Shown here piece by piece: positions 14,563 to 21,323 of a stretch of 29,711 bases of DNA; position 1 is the stretch's first letter, and each line of letters starts with the position of its first letter. The stretch is from a virus: positions 1 through 29,711 of IMG/VR virus record IMGVR_UViG_3300021365_000068; one strand, 5' to 3'. The translations under genes and the position numbers were made by a program. Below the pieces are notes generated by a model. The model worked only from the letters and a program-made list of their open reading frames with translations. It had not been told where the DNA came from and did no database searches.

Positions 14563-17031
14563 ATGAAGCAGCATAGCAATGAAGACCTAATAAAAGAAGT
14601 ACTCTGGGAAAACCACCAAATCGAAGAGGGGGTCCGACGGTACCGCGAGGCCCTGGCAGATAAATCTCCGAATGATACCAAGGGCGGGATGCGGCTAATA
14701 CAAAGCGCAACGCCCAACACGGTGACTGGCATCAAGGCCGCTTATAAGGACGTCGAGACAACTCTTATGAGTGGCAAGGCAGGCAACACACCAAACTGGT
14801 TATTTTTAATTGGTATGGTGAAGGCCGAACAGGCAGCCGTAATTGTAGTTTCACAGGCTATTAAGCACTCCACCTCACCTGATAATATGTTGACCCTTAC
14901 AACCTTGGCGAACAATGTTGGGGCAGCTTTGAGACAGCAGCTTATGTTTGAGAATTGGAAGAAAAACGAACGGGCTAAGGTTAAAGAGCACAATGCAACC
15001 TGTGAAGAGGGCGAGGAGTACGTCAAGTCATTTGCAGAGATACTAATCGAAAGGGCCAAGGGTAACGTAACACGGCCAAAGCTCGCTAGATGGCGCTCAA
15101 AGTTTGACACCTATACCAACATTGAGTGGGGAGCAGATCAGGTTGTGATCGGCATGAAGCTCATTGAGATCATGGTGGACTGCAATCCTGATGTCTTTAG
15201 CTACAAGATGGTAATGATCAAAGGCAAAAAGCAAAGGCTTTTGAACCTTACCGAAGCAGCCTGGGTCCAAGTGCAGTCGCTGAATGACGGGGCAGAGCTT
15301 AACACCCCGGCACTTCTCCCTACTCTTATACAGCCATTGGAATGGCACTACGAAGATGGGCAAGTTGTCGGTGGCTACCACCACATAAAGCAGCCCCTGT
15401 TTAGTCAACGAGTGTCAAAGCATACTGCTGACGATCCGAATGCCACCTCACAGCGGTTTTTAGACTCAATCACGGCGGTTCAAAATACAGCATGGGCAAT
15501 CAACCCCTATATGTGCATGGTGATCGACATGATTGTAGGCACTAAGCAGCCGCTCGGAGAGGTGCCCGTTGTATGCGCGTTGGAAGCTCCACACATGGCT
15601 GAAGCTGACTACAACGCAATGACGCCTGAAGCTCGAAAAGCTTATCACCAAGAGCGCTCTGCAATACTTGAAGAAATCGCTAGCCAGCGAGGTCGTCATG
15701 GCGCCTTTGCAAGAAAGCTAGTGATTGCCCGAAAGCTACTCCAGCATGACAAGTTCTACTTTCCACATTTTGCTGATTTTCGTGGGAGAATTTATCCAAT
15801 GCCTCAGGAGCTTACCCCCCAGGGTGATCAGGTGGCCAAGTCGCTGCTGTGCTTTGCTGAAGGTAGGGCTTTGGGTGAAGATGGTTTGTATTGGTTAAAG
15901 GTGCATGCAGCAAATACTTATGGCAAGGACAAGTTGAGTCTTGCAGAGCGTGTTGCATGGACTGAAGCTAACCTGGAAAACATGGCCGAAAGTAGTATTG
16001 ACCCGCTCACTCACACGTTTTGGTCTGAGGCCAATGAGCCCCTCATGTTTTTAGCTGCTGCAAAAGAGCTTACTGACGCCCATGAAGTAGCACAACCTTG
16101 CAACTATATTTCACGCATTCCTGTGGCAATGGATGGGACTTGTAACGGAATCCAACTATTAAGCCTTTTGGGCCGTGACAATGTAGGCGCAGAGAAAACA
16201 AACTGCCGGGCAATCGACCAACGCTTTGACCTTTATTCTGAGGTTGCCGCTAAGGTCCTTGAGATTTGTGCACGGGATCGTTTTACAAATTCAACAGCAG
16301 AAGAATGGTACGCACGTCTGCACAATGCACCTGGAAAAGCTCGCAAGGTCGTGAAGCGTGCCGTGATGACTACGCCCTATGGCGTGACGGCTCGTGGTAT
16401 TGCAAAGCAGCTGGTTGGAGACAAGCATTGCAACGACCTTGGTGATGTGTCGCGGCTAACAGCATCCGATTACATGAAGGATTGCATTTTAGAAGCGATG
16501 GCTGAAGTTAATGGCAAGGCTGTTGAAATCATGGGCTACATTCAGGACACCGCTGCGAAGCTATCAGAGCAGCAGCTGCCACTATCATGGTATACACCAA
16601 TGGGGCTTAAGGTTACTCAGGCCTACTACAAACAGGCTGACAAACGCATTCAAACTGTTTTTGGTACGGTCGTGCTTTGGGCTGAAGATAAGGCAATGGG
16701 CATGGACGCACAGAAGCAGTATCAGTCGTCAGCACCTAATGTCATTCATAGCTTTGATGCTGCAATGCTACAGATGACGGTTGAAAAGCTCGCCGCCCTG
16801 GGCCACACGGACTTTGCCATGATTCACGATAGCTATGGTATGCACGCCAGCGAAATAGGGCTCTTACACAGTGTGCTGCGACAGGTTGCTTTTGAGATCT
16901 TTAGCCATGACAACCTTGCAGAGTTTCACGCTTACGTGCAGGCCCAAACTGAGGTTCCACTTAGAAAACCACCGGCCCATGGTAAGTACGAGATGTCCGA
17001 GATTGTTGACGCCCCTTATTTTTTCTCATGA
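14563..17031 (+). CDS. single-subunit DNA-dependent RNA polymerase (T7-like)
   Basis: An 822-residue phage RNA polymerase (T7 enzyme 883 aa). Catalytic motifs are intact: DFRGRIYPMP at 405-414, Asp524 in VAMDGTCNGIQ (T7 Asp537), Arg594, Lys598 and Tyr606 in RKVVKRAVMTTPYG (T7 Arg627, Lys631, Tyr639), and His755-Asp756 in IHDSYG (T7 His811-Asp812). The chain ends with an aromatic foot, YFFS, like T7's FAFA. The N-terminal promoter-binding domain is more divergent. The enzyme should transcribe the replication genes from the four copies of the conserved element described separately. GCGAGGAA precedes ATG 14563. The gene is presumably read first by host RNA polymerase. In the rightward gene order it comes before the replication genes, as in T7. 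Confidence 0.97.
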   Translation: MKQHSNEDLIKEVLWENHQIEEGVRRYREALADKSPNDTKGGMRLIQSATPNTVTGIKAAYKDVETTLMSGKAGNTPNWLFLIGMVKAEQAAVIVVSQAIKHSTSPDNMLTLTTLANNVGAALRQQLMFENWKKNERAKVKEHNATCEEGEEYVKSFAEILIERAKGNVTRPKLARWRSKFDTYTNIEWGADQVVIGMKLIEIMVDCNPDVFSYKMVMIKGKKQRLLNLTEAAWVQVQSLNDGAELNTPALLPTLIQPLEWHYEDGQVVGGYHHIKQPLFSQRVSKHTADDPNATSQRFLDSITAVQNTAWAINPYMCMVIDMIVGTKQPLGEVPVVCALEAPHMAEADYNAMTPEARKAYHQERSAILEEIASQRGRHGAFARKLVIARKLLQHDKFYFPHFADFRGRIYPMPQELTPQGDQVAKSLLCFAEGRALGEDGLYWLKVHAANTYGKDKLSLAERVAWTEANLENMAESSIDPLTHTFWSEANEPLMFLAAAKELTDAHEVAQPCNYISRIPVAMDGTCNGIQLLSLLGRDNVGAEKTNCRAIDQRFDLYSEVAAKVLEICARDRFTNSTAEEWYARLHNAPGKARKVVKRAVMTTPYGVTARGIAKQLVGDKHCNDLGDVSRLTASDYMKDCILEAMAEVNGKAVEIMGYIQDTAAKLSEQQLPLSWYTPMGLKVTQAYYKQADKRIQTVFGTVVLWAEDKAMGMDAQKQYQSSAPNVIHSFDAAMLQMTVEKLAALGHTDFAMIHDSYGMHASEIGLLHSVLRQVAFEIFSHDNLAEFHAYVQAQTEVPLRKPPAHGKYEMSEIVDAPYFFS

Positions 17032-17074
17032 AGTACAGTAACTGTGAATTAAATAGTATATAGTTAGCATTTAA

Positions 17075-17104
17075 GTGTACGTGCGCCAGGGAAGGCGACA
17101 TAAT
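17075..17104 (+). promoter_or_regulatory. candidate sigma70-like promoter before a small gene
   Basis: GTGTAC (17075-17080), 18-base spacer, CATAAT (17099-17104). The same hexamers and spacing occur at 19495, and CGACATAAT is shared by both. A perfect palindrome ACAGT A ACTGT lies 30 bases upstream (17035-17045). Confidence 0.5.
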
Positions 17105-17139
17105 GTTTACATCAAATAACGAAACGAAAGGAAACAATC

Positions 17140-17337
17140 ATGAAAACATACATAGGCCGTTTTACCTCTAACTACGATAGCACTTTCGAAGTAACTGTAA
17201 TTAAGCGCACAGAGAAGACTGTAACCTTTATCCACCCGCACACTAAAGAAACTAAGAGAGCTAAGATTCACAATCACAATGGCGAGTTCTTTATGCCTTT
17301 TGGCAGCCACTCTATGTCACCTATTATTGAGCTTTAA
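17140..17337 (+). CDS. small hypothetical protein (65 aa)
   Basis: A basic 65-residue protein with a beta-strand pattern (YIGRFTSNYDSTFEVTVIKR and TVTFIHPHT) and several histidines; not recognised. The leader, ending AAAGGAAACAATC before ATG 17140, is nearly the same as that of the gene at 19564, and both follow the same type of candidate promoter. It is the first of the small accessory genes after the RNA polymerase and is followed by a terminator, so it is probably its own transcription unit. Such genes in T7-like phages often counter host functions, but nothing specific is visible. Confidence 0.6.
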   Translation: MKTYIGRFTSNYDSTFEVTVIKRTEKTVTFIHPHTKETKRAKIHNHNGEFFMPFGSHSMSPIIEL

Positions 17338-17375
17338 TTTAGCTGCCCCTTCGGGCCCCAAAAGTCTCCCCCCTT

Positions 17376-17396
17376 GCCCCTTAATTGGGGCTTTTT
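17376..17396 (+). terminator. intrinsic terminator
   Basis: GCCCC (17376-17380), loop TTAATT, GGGGC (17387-17391), TTTTT. A smaller hairpin GCCC/GGGC with loop CTTC lies just upstream (17344-17355) but lacks a T-tract. Confidence 0.85.
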
Positions 17397-17433
17397 GGTA
17401 GAAGTACAAAATAAACTATTAGAGGACTACTTT

Positions 17434-17706
17434 ATGCGCGATTTAACTAACGTAACTATCAACAGTCTGTACGAAGTACGCAGTAACCTTAAACTTGAGC
17501 TAAAAAGAGCTCGCAAAAGTTTACTTAATCGTGCCACATCGATGACTAACTGTGGCACTAGCATGCAAAATGGTCTTTCAATCGACACGCACGGCCGACT
17601 TCTTAATGATTTAAACGACACTTTGATTGAACTCCATCGTGAGTTTGTTGAGGTATCAAATGAAATCACCAAACGGTACCAAGTTAATGCCGATCTTTAT
17701 GGGTAA
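17434..17706 (+). CDS. small hypothetical coiled-coil protein (90 aa)
   Basis: A 90-residue protein, mostly helical with many charged residues: LYEVRSNLKLELKRARKSLL near the start and LNDTLIELHREFVEVSNEI near the end, heptad-like in parts. ATG 17434 is chosen because AGAGGA lies about 9 bases upstream; an earlier in-frame ATG at 17374 would start inside the terminator hairpin. No domain is recognised. Its stop codon is directly joined to the second putative phage promoter. Confidence 0.55.
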   Translation: MRDLTNVTINSLYEVRSNLKLELKRARKSLLNRATSMTNCGTSMQNGLSIDTHGRLLNDLNDTLIELHREFVEVSNEITKRYQVNADLYG

Positions 17707-17732
17707 CGATTAACCTACGTTATATGGAAGAC
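17705..17732 (+). promoter_or_regulatory. putative phage RNA polymerase promoter, copy 2
   Basis: AACGATTAACCTAC followed by GTTATATG and GAAGAC, starting on the stop codon of the preceding gene; predicted start at G 17726. As in copy 1, a terminator with the same stem-loop follows within 10 bases. Confidence 0.75.
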
Positions 17733-17735
17733 GCC

Positions 17736-17759
17736 AAAGCCGCTTAATTGCGGCTTTTT
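17736..17759 (+). terminator. intrinsic terminator directly after phage promoter copy 2
   Basis: AAAGCCGC (17736-17743), loop TTAATT, GCGGCTTT (17750-17757), T-run to 17759. Core stem and loop are identical to those at 13733. Confidence 0.9.
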
Positions 17760-17789
17760 GCTATTTGAAATATGACTGAGGAGTCAATT

Positions 17790-18308
17790 ATGAATATATT
17801 CGCTTTATCTGCAAACCCTATCGAAGCTGCAAAGCTGCAATGCGATAAACACGTTGTGAAAATGATCTTAGAAACAGCACAAATGCTGTCAACAGCTCAC
17901 CGTGAACTAGGCTCCAAAATATCTGAAGAGCTGCTTTATAAAAAAACACATGTGAACCATCCATCGGCCGTGTGGCTGCGGAAATCCTGGCCAAATTATC
18001 GTTGGGCTGTTGCTCACTTTGAAGCCTTATGTGACGAGTACACTTTTCGCTACAAAAAAGTGCACCTGTCCGACACTAAATTTCGCGAAGCGTTTCGCCG
18101 GCATGCCCCTACTAATCTTCCAGTTGATGCCGGGTTTTGTGTCCCTCCACAGTGTATGCCTGATGACTACAAAGTCGAATGTGAAAGCAGCCGAGACTGG
18201 GGTGCAACTATCGAAGCATATCGCCAATATTACGCAGCGGAAAAATCATCAATTGCTCGCTATACCAAAAGACCAACCCCATCCTTTATTAACCTGGAGT
18301 GCGATTAA
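17790..18308 (+). CDS. conserved phage protein of unknown function
   Basis: A 172-residue protein. ATG 17790 is preferred over 17772 because GAGGAG lies between them at normal distance. It belongs to a family I know from many phages of Gram-negative bacteria without an agreed function: it starts MNIFALSANPIEAAKLQCDK, continues HVVKMILETAQMLSTAHRE, then THVNHPSAVWLRKSW with NYRWAVAHFEALCDEY, and later QCMPDDYK and AYRQYYAAEK. Conserved Cys18, Asp19, Lys20, His21 and the HP..VW segment suggest an enzyme, but this is inference. It is mostly helical with no membrane segment. The stop overlaps the next ATG (TAATG). Confidence 0.8.
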   Translation: MNIFALSANPIEAAKLQCDKHVVKMILETAQMLSTAHRELGSKISEELLYKKTHVNHPSAVWLRKSWPNYRWAVAHFEALCDEYTFRYKKVHLSDTKFREAFRRHAPTNLPVDAGFCVPPQCMPDDYKVECESSRDWGATIEAYRQYYAAEKSSIARYTKRPTPSFINLECD

Positions 18309-18592
18309 TGCACGGACAAACTCATGGCGGCAAAGGTTCCGCTCAACGCACCACCAATCAAGCCCAATTTGAAGACAATTGGGACAAGATTTTTGGCAAG
18401 CAAACCACCCCAAATTACATTTACACTTGCAATAGTTGCAAAGCTGACCTTATGGAAGCGGACGTTTACTACGTAAAAGAAGTCGATAGCTATGATATTG
18501 GCGATCAGACTGTGTGGGAAGAGTCTCACTATCCTCATTGTGAGCTATGTGGCTCAGATAACTTAGAAGATTATGCAGCCGTGTGTAAATGA
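18308..18592 (+). CDS. small zinc-ribbon protein
   Basis: A 94-residue protein with two CxxC pairs, Cys41/Cys44 (CNSC) and Cys78/Cys81 (CELC), 33 residues apart, which should bind one zinc in a ribbon or rubredoxin-like knuckle. The N-terminal 30 residues, MHGQTHGGKGSAQRTTNQAQ then FEDNWDKIFG, are probably flexible and end in a short motif seen at the start of other small phage proteins. ATG 18308 overlaps the stop of the preceding gene in TAATG, with CTGGAG upstream. Nucleic-acid or protein binding is likely from the fold; the target is unknown. Confidence 0.72.
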   Translation: MHGQTHGGKGSAQRTTNQAQFEDNWDKIFGKQTTPNYIYTCNSCKADLMEADVYYVKEVDSYDIGDQTVWEESHYPHCELCGSDNLEDYAAVCK

Positions 18593-18647
18593 TTCAAGGC
18601 AAACACCTTGCCGCTATAAAACCACGCGCACACGGTGCGAAAAAAAA

Positions 18648-18680
18648 CCCCCTTAGATTGCTCTGAGGGGGTCTTTTTTT
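18648..18680. terminator. bidirectional intrinsic terminator between convergent genes
   Basis: CCCCCTTAGA (18648-18657) pairs with TCTGAGGGGG (18662-18671) around loop TTGC, with one wobble. A T-run follows on the plus strand and an A-run precedes it, so it works in both directions, as needed between the rightward zinc-ribbon gene and the leftward gene ending at 18692. Confidence 0.92.
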
Positions 18681-18691
18681 GCCTTTAAGAT

Positions 18692-19354
18692 TTACACAGG
18701 CTTACATAGGCTGCCATCCGCTCGTCGTCGTTGTTCAACTGTAAAGACTTTAATTACGTGATGACGTGAATTTGGCTTTGTCCAATCTTGTGGAACGCCA
18801 TTTTTAATAGTAAGGATATGACCACGAATACTTAACACAAAAGTGCCTTTAGAAAACATACGACAAACTTGAGAAATAGTGGGTCTTTTTTCAAGCAAGT
18901 AGTTTTTTGCTAGGGTTAGCTCATGACCACTTAGTCTGTAAGCAATTGCAATTTGAGTCATTGAAGCGCCTTTATTTACTTGACGACCGGATCTTTGTAA
19001 ATAGCTTTGAGCTTTAGTAAAAGGTACATTCATTGCAGTTGCCATTGAAATAACTGAACAACAACCTCTATCATTTTGATACGCACTTTCTTTTTTAATG
19101 TCTTCGTAAGTGATTTCGTTAACGGCTTTAGCGACTGGCTTTTTAGCAACTTTAATAGTTTTCTTAGTAATTCTTTCAAAAAACATTGGTGCAAGAGGTG
19201 CTGAGTACCTTGGATCAGTTGGCTTACGACCAGTGTTATAAATTTGAGTTGGAGACTGTCTATGGATCTTTGCGTATGCCGACATCATTTTGTAGTTCTC
19301 GAAAGAAACATATTCAAATTCGTTTTTAATATTTAAGAATCGTAAGTTGATCAT
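18692..19354 (-). CDS. papain-like/C39-like cysteine peptidase-fold protein (putative)
   Basis: A 220-residue protein, the only well-supported protein gene on the minus strand. ATG 19354 is chosen over 19405 because AAAGG precedes it, while the earlier ATG lies inside a candidate -10 box. The first 90 residues are basic (KKTIKVAKKPVAKAV). From 93 on, QNDRGCCSVISMATAMNVPF looks like the nucleophile helix of papain-like enzymes, with Cys98 or Cys99 and a preceding Gln93. GTFVLSIRGHILTIKNG gives a candidate His179, and Asp190 follows about 10 residues later, the usual order Cys-His-Asp. A peptidase, a transglutaminase-like enzyme or an inactive binding protein are all possible. It is AT-rich and isolated between terminator and divergent promoters, like an acquired accessory gene. 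Confidence 0.7.
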   Translation of the reverse strand: MINLRFLNIKNEFEYVSFENYKMMSAYAKIHRQSPTQIYNTGRKPTDPRYSAPLAPMFFERITKKTIKVAKKPVAKAVNEITYEDIKKESAYQNDRGCCSVISMATAMNVPFTKAQSYLQRSGRQVNKGASMTQIAIAYRLSGHELTLAKNYLLEKRPTISQVCRMFSKGTFVLSIRGHILTIKNGVPQDWTKPNSRHHVIKVFTVEQRRRADGSLCKPV

Positions 19355-19403
19355 TGTGGTTGCCTTTGTGGTTATATATAGTAACTTCTTAATTAATAGA
19401 TAC

Positions 19404-19433
19404 ATTATGTCGTGTTACTAGACCCTCGCGAAC
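19404..19433 (-). promoter_or_regulatory. weak candidate promoter for the minus-strand gene
   Basis: On the minus strand CGACATAATG (19403-19412) repeats the -10 context of the promoters at 17099 and 19519. At 18 bases upstream is GTTCGC, a poor -35. It diverges from the promoter at 19495. Confidence 0.35.
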
Positions 19434-19494
19434 CTTTTTAAGGCATTTTTAGGCAATTAAATGCAGAAAAAACAATGAGTTAGCTCGTTTTTTA

Positions 19495-19524
19495 GTGTAC
19501 GAAGGGGGTACTACTCGACATAAT
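19495..19524 (+). promoter_or_regulatory. candidate sigma70-like promoter, divergent from the peptidase-like gene
   Basis: GTGTAC (19495-19500), 18-base spacer, CATAAT (19519-19524), 40 bases before ATG 19564. Hexamers and spacing are the same as at 17075. Confidence 0.52.
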
Positions 19525-19563
19525 AGATGTATCAACTAAGCAACGAACCACAAGGAAACAATC

Positions 19564-19758
19564 ATGATTACACTTGACAATATGGATACTGAGTTAGAAA
19601 TGGCAATTGAAAACATAAACCAAAGCATTTGCATTATAGAAGCTGAGTTAAAAGAGTTAATGGAACCACACCCAAAGTACTGGAACACTCATGCAATGTT
19701 TGACTTACAAGAGCGGCTACACGAGCTCAACACTCAAAAGAAGGATTTGTGCTGGTAA
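19564..19758 (+). CDS. small hypothetical coiled-coil protein (64 aa)
   Basis: A 64-residue acidic protein, almost all helical: MDTELEMAIENINQSICIIE, AELKELMEPH, and FDLQERLHELNTQKKDL. It probably forms a helical hairpin around the PHPKYW turn. AAGGAAACAATC precedes ATG 19564. It is flanked by its own promoter-like element and a terminator, so it forms a one-gene cassette. Not recognised. Confidence 0.55.
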   Translation: MITLDNMDTELEMAIENINQSICIIEAELKELMEPHPKYWNTHAMFDLQERLHELNTQKKDLCW

Positions 19759-19783
19759 GTTACCCTCAAGTTCTCCCCCCTTT

Positions 19784-19806
19784 AAGCCGCTTCATTGCGG
19801 CTTTTT
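19784..19806 (+). terminator. intrinsic terminator
   Basis: AAGCCGC (19784-19790), loop TTCATT, GCGGCTT (19797-19803), TTT. It differs from the integrase terminator by one loop base. Confidence 0.88.
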
Positions 19807-19846
19807 GGTCAGAAAAATTCAGTAACTTAATCACGAGGAAAACATT

Positions 19847-20002
19847 ATGAAGATGATAGATGAAATTGCCAAAGCAATTGGTGTTAAAAAGACCCAAGCA
19901 TTGCTTGATCTTATATTGGATCTTGAATGGGAAGCTGATCGTATGAGCTCAAGCGGCCAAGAGACCTACGAAAAAGTGTTAAAAACGTTGGGAGTTGAAT
20001 AA
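19847..20002 (+). CDS. small hypothetical protein (51 aa)
   Basis: A 51-residue protein from ATG 19847 (CGAGGAAA upstream) to TAA 20000-20002. It is helical and acidic, with MKMIDEIAKAIGVKKTQALL and DLILDLEWEADRM. The pattern could suggest a small helical DNA-binding or adaptor domain but is too short to assign. It shares one base with the next gene (TAATG at 20000-20004), so the two are translated together. Confidence 0.55.
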   Translation: MKMIDEIAKAIGVKKTQALLDLILDLEWEADRMSSSGQETYEKVLKTLGVE

Positions 20003-20184
20003 TGATTAAAGTTTATTATGTGAAATACTCAAACACGACAATTGACTATATTGAAGCCCATACGATTACAGAGGCCAAAACTATGGCTGATGTTCGATGG
20101 AATCACTACGATGAAATTGTTTGTGAAGATAATGTTGAAAAAATCATAGTGAATGCCTTCGGAGTTAAACCACCCCCCTACTAA
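20002..20184 (+). CDS. small hypothetical protein (60 aa)
   Basis: A 60-residue protein coupled to the preceding gene. The layout is beta-helix-beta: KVYYVKYSNTTIDYIEAHTI, then TEAKTMADVRWN, then IVCEDNVEKIIVNAFGV. It resembles small phage proteins in which a strand pair packs on a helix with an 'A.T..EA' turn, but I cannot name a family. A terminator follows 20 bases later. Confidence 0.55.
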   Translation: MIKVYYVKYSNTTIDYIEAHTITEAKTMADVRWNHYDEIVCEDNVEKIIVNAFGVKPPPY

Positions 20185-20204
20185 CTAAATCTAGCTACAT
20201 CTAT

Positions 20205-20228
20205 AAGCCCCTTAATTGGGGCTTTTTT
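20205..20228 (+). terminator. intrinsic terminator
   Basis: AAGCCCC (20205-20211), loop TTAATT, GGGGCTT (20218-20224), T-run to 20228. Core stem and loop match those at 17376. Confidence 0.9.
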
Positions 20229-20267
20229 GTACCTGTAAGAAACCCACCGTCTTAGACAGAGGGATGT

Positions 20268-20294
20268 AACGATTAACCTACATTATATGAAAGA
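20268..20294 (+). promoter_or_regulatory. putative phage RNA polymerase promoter, copy 3
   Basis: AACGATTAACCTAC followed by ATTATATG and AAAGAC; predicted start G 20289. It is not followed by a terminator and reads toward the replication block. GGGATGTA (20261-20268) and TACATCCC (20302-20309) form an inverted repeat around it. Confidence 0.78.
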
Positions 20295-20341
20295 CCGTTC
20301 GTACATCCCGTCATACAAGCTAAGCATGACAAGGGACATGT

Positions 20342-20369
20342 AACGATAAAGCTACGTTATATGGAAGAC
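20342..20369 (+). promoter_or_regulatory. putative phage RNA polymerase promoter, copy 4
   Basis: AACGATAAAGCTAC followed by GTTATATG and GAAGAC; predicted start G 20363. It differs from the other copies mainly in the -10 to -14 region (ATAAAG instead of ATTAACC), which may make it weaker or differently timed. It lies 74 bases after copy 3, in tandem. Confidence 0.7.
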
Positions 20370-20433
20370 CCTTTCCGCATACACCTGACAGTAATCACAA
20401 CCAACCCCCAACCAATCCAATCAGGAGCAGTAT

Positions 20434-20604
20434 ATGTACGTCAACCACCGTGACCCTTATCTAGCCCTCGAGATGATTGATCTGAATGTCGATCGTCTGA
20501 CAGGTCTGACCTCTCTTAGCACTTATGTTGAATCACTCAACAAACCCAACACAGGATTTTATCTAGTTAGACCTGATGGCAGCGTTGAGTTCTTTAAGTC
20601 ATGA
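20434..20604 (+). CDS. small hypothetical protein (56 aa)
   Basis: A 56-residue protein from ATG 20434, with CAGGAG upstream, to TGA 20602-20604. The sequence has a helical first part (DPYLALEMIDLNVDRLTGL) and a strand-like end (NTGFYLVRPDGSVEFF). It is the first gene after the tandem phage promoters, so it should be strongly expressed in mid infection. Not recognised. Confidence 0.55.
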   Translation: MYVNHRDPYLALEMIDLNVDRLTGLTSLSTYVESLNKPNTGFYLVRPDGSVEFFKS

Positions 20605-20675
20605 GGGGCGAGGAAGACACCCACTGGCTAATACTCGCCCTGATTGTCTGGGCTCTGTATTGCTATTTGACCTAA
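20601..20675 (+). CDS. possible tiny membrane protein (24 aa)
   Basis: ATG 20601 overlaps the preceding TGA (ATGA) and encodes 24 residues: a charged start MRGEEDTH and one hydrophobic helix WLILALIVWALYCYLT. The coupling and the clean single-span shape make it plausible; the length makes it uncertain. Confidence 0.4.
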   Translation: MRGEEDTHWLILALIVWALYCYLT

Positions 20676-20720
20676 TCCAACTTTTAAAACCCCTAATGAC
20701 ATCCATGAGGAGAATTCTCA

Positions 20721-21323
20721 ATGTCCACTAAGAAATCATTATATGTAAATTTTACCAGCACAAGCGGAGTAGCTAATTACGCTTGGCTAAACAAACCTGA
20801 TGAAGGCTCTGAGTTTTCCGACGGTAAATATAAAGTCACTGTTGCTTGGATGAAGGATGATCCCTTTGTGAAGCAACTAAAAGCCGTAATTAAAGACGCG
20901 GCTGAGCGCGAGTTTGGCGATGCCTTGCCAGCTGGCTTTAATAACCCATTGAAAGATGGCGATGCTAACAACAAGGAACAGTTTGCCGGGAAAGTTTACG
21001 CGACGTTCAAGTCCACTCGTAAACCTGGCTGCGTTGACGCAAAGAACATGGCGCTGCCGGAGTCTGTTGTAATTATGTCTGGGGATGAGGTCCGAGTGGC
21101 CGCAGCTGCAAAGGCCTATAACGGCGCGCAGAAAGGCGTTTCGTTTTATTTGGATATGGTCAAGCTCATATCGAAAAATAATAGTGGTGGTGGTGGCTCA
21201 AGCGCTGCTTCATTATTTGGTGTTGATGAAGGCTTCAGTGCTGAAGGCATGGAAGATGACGCCCCGAGCGCTACCGCGCCCCCAGTCACTAAGGGCTCTG
21301 CCATTGACATCGACGACCTATGA
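20721..21323 (+). CDS. single-stranded DNA-binding protein (T7 gp2.5-like)
   Basis: A 200-residue protein of the T7 gp2.5/DUF2815 type (T7 gp2.5 is 232 aa). The N-terminal OB-fold part starts SLYVNFTSTSGVANYAWLNK and includes YKVTVAW and FAGKVYATFKSTRKPG. A low-complexity glycine/serine linker (NNSGGGGSS) leads to an acidic C-terminal tail ending AIDIDDL, the kind of tail that in gp2.5 contacts the polymerase and primase-helicase. It should coat ssDNA at the replication fork. GAGGAG precedes ATG 20721. Its TGA overlaps the ATG of the resolvase gene (ATGA), so the two are coupled. All expected partners are encoded downstream. Confidence 0.85.
   Translation: MSTKKSLYVNFTSTSGVANYAWLNKPDEGSEFSDGKYKVTVAWMKDDPFVKQLKAVIKDAAEREFGDALPAGFNNPLKDGDANNKEQFAGKVYATFKSTRKPGCVDAKNMALPESVVIMSGDEVRVAAAAKAYNGAQKGVSFYLDMVKLISKNNSGGGGSSAASLFGVDEGFSAEGMEDDAPSATAPPVTKGSAIDIDDL

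Noticed and set aside
17035-17045. ACAGT A ACTGT palindrome as a firm operator
   Set aside because: It is perfect but only 11 bp, has no second copy at another promoter and lies 30 bases before the -35; noted with the promoter at 17075 but not called separately.
18299-18307. GTG start for the zinc-ribbon gene
   Set aside because: CTGGAG at 18294-18299 and the TAATG overlap favour ATG 18308.
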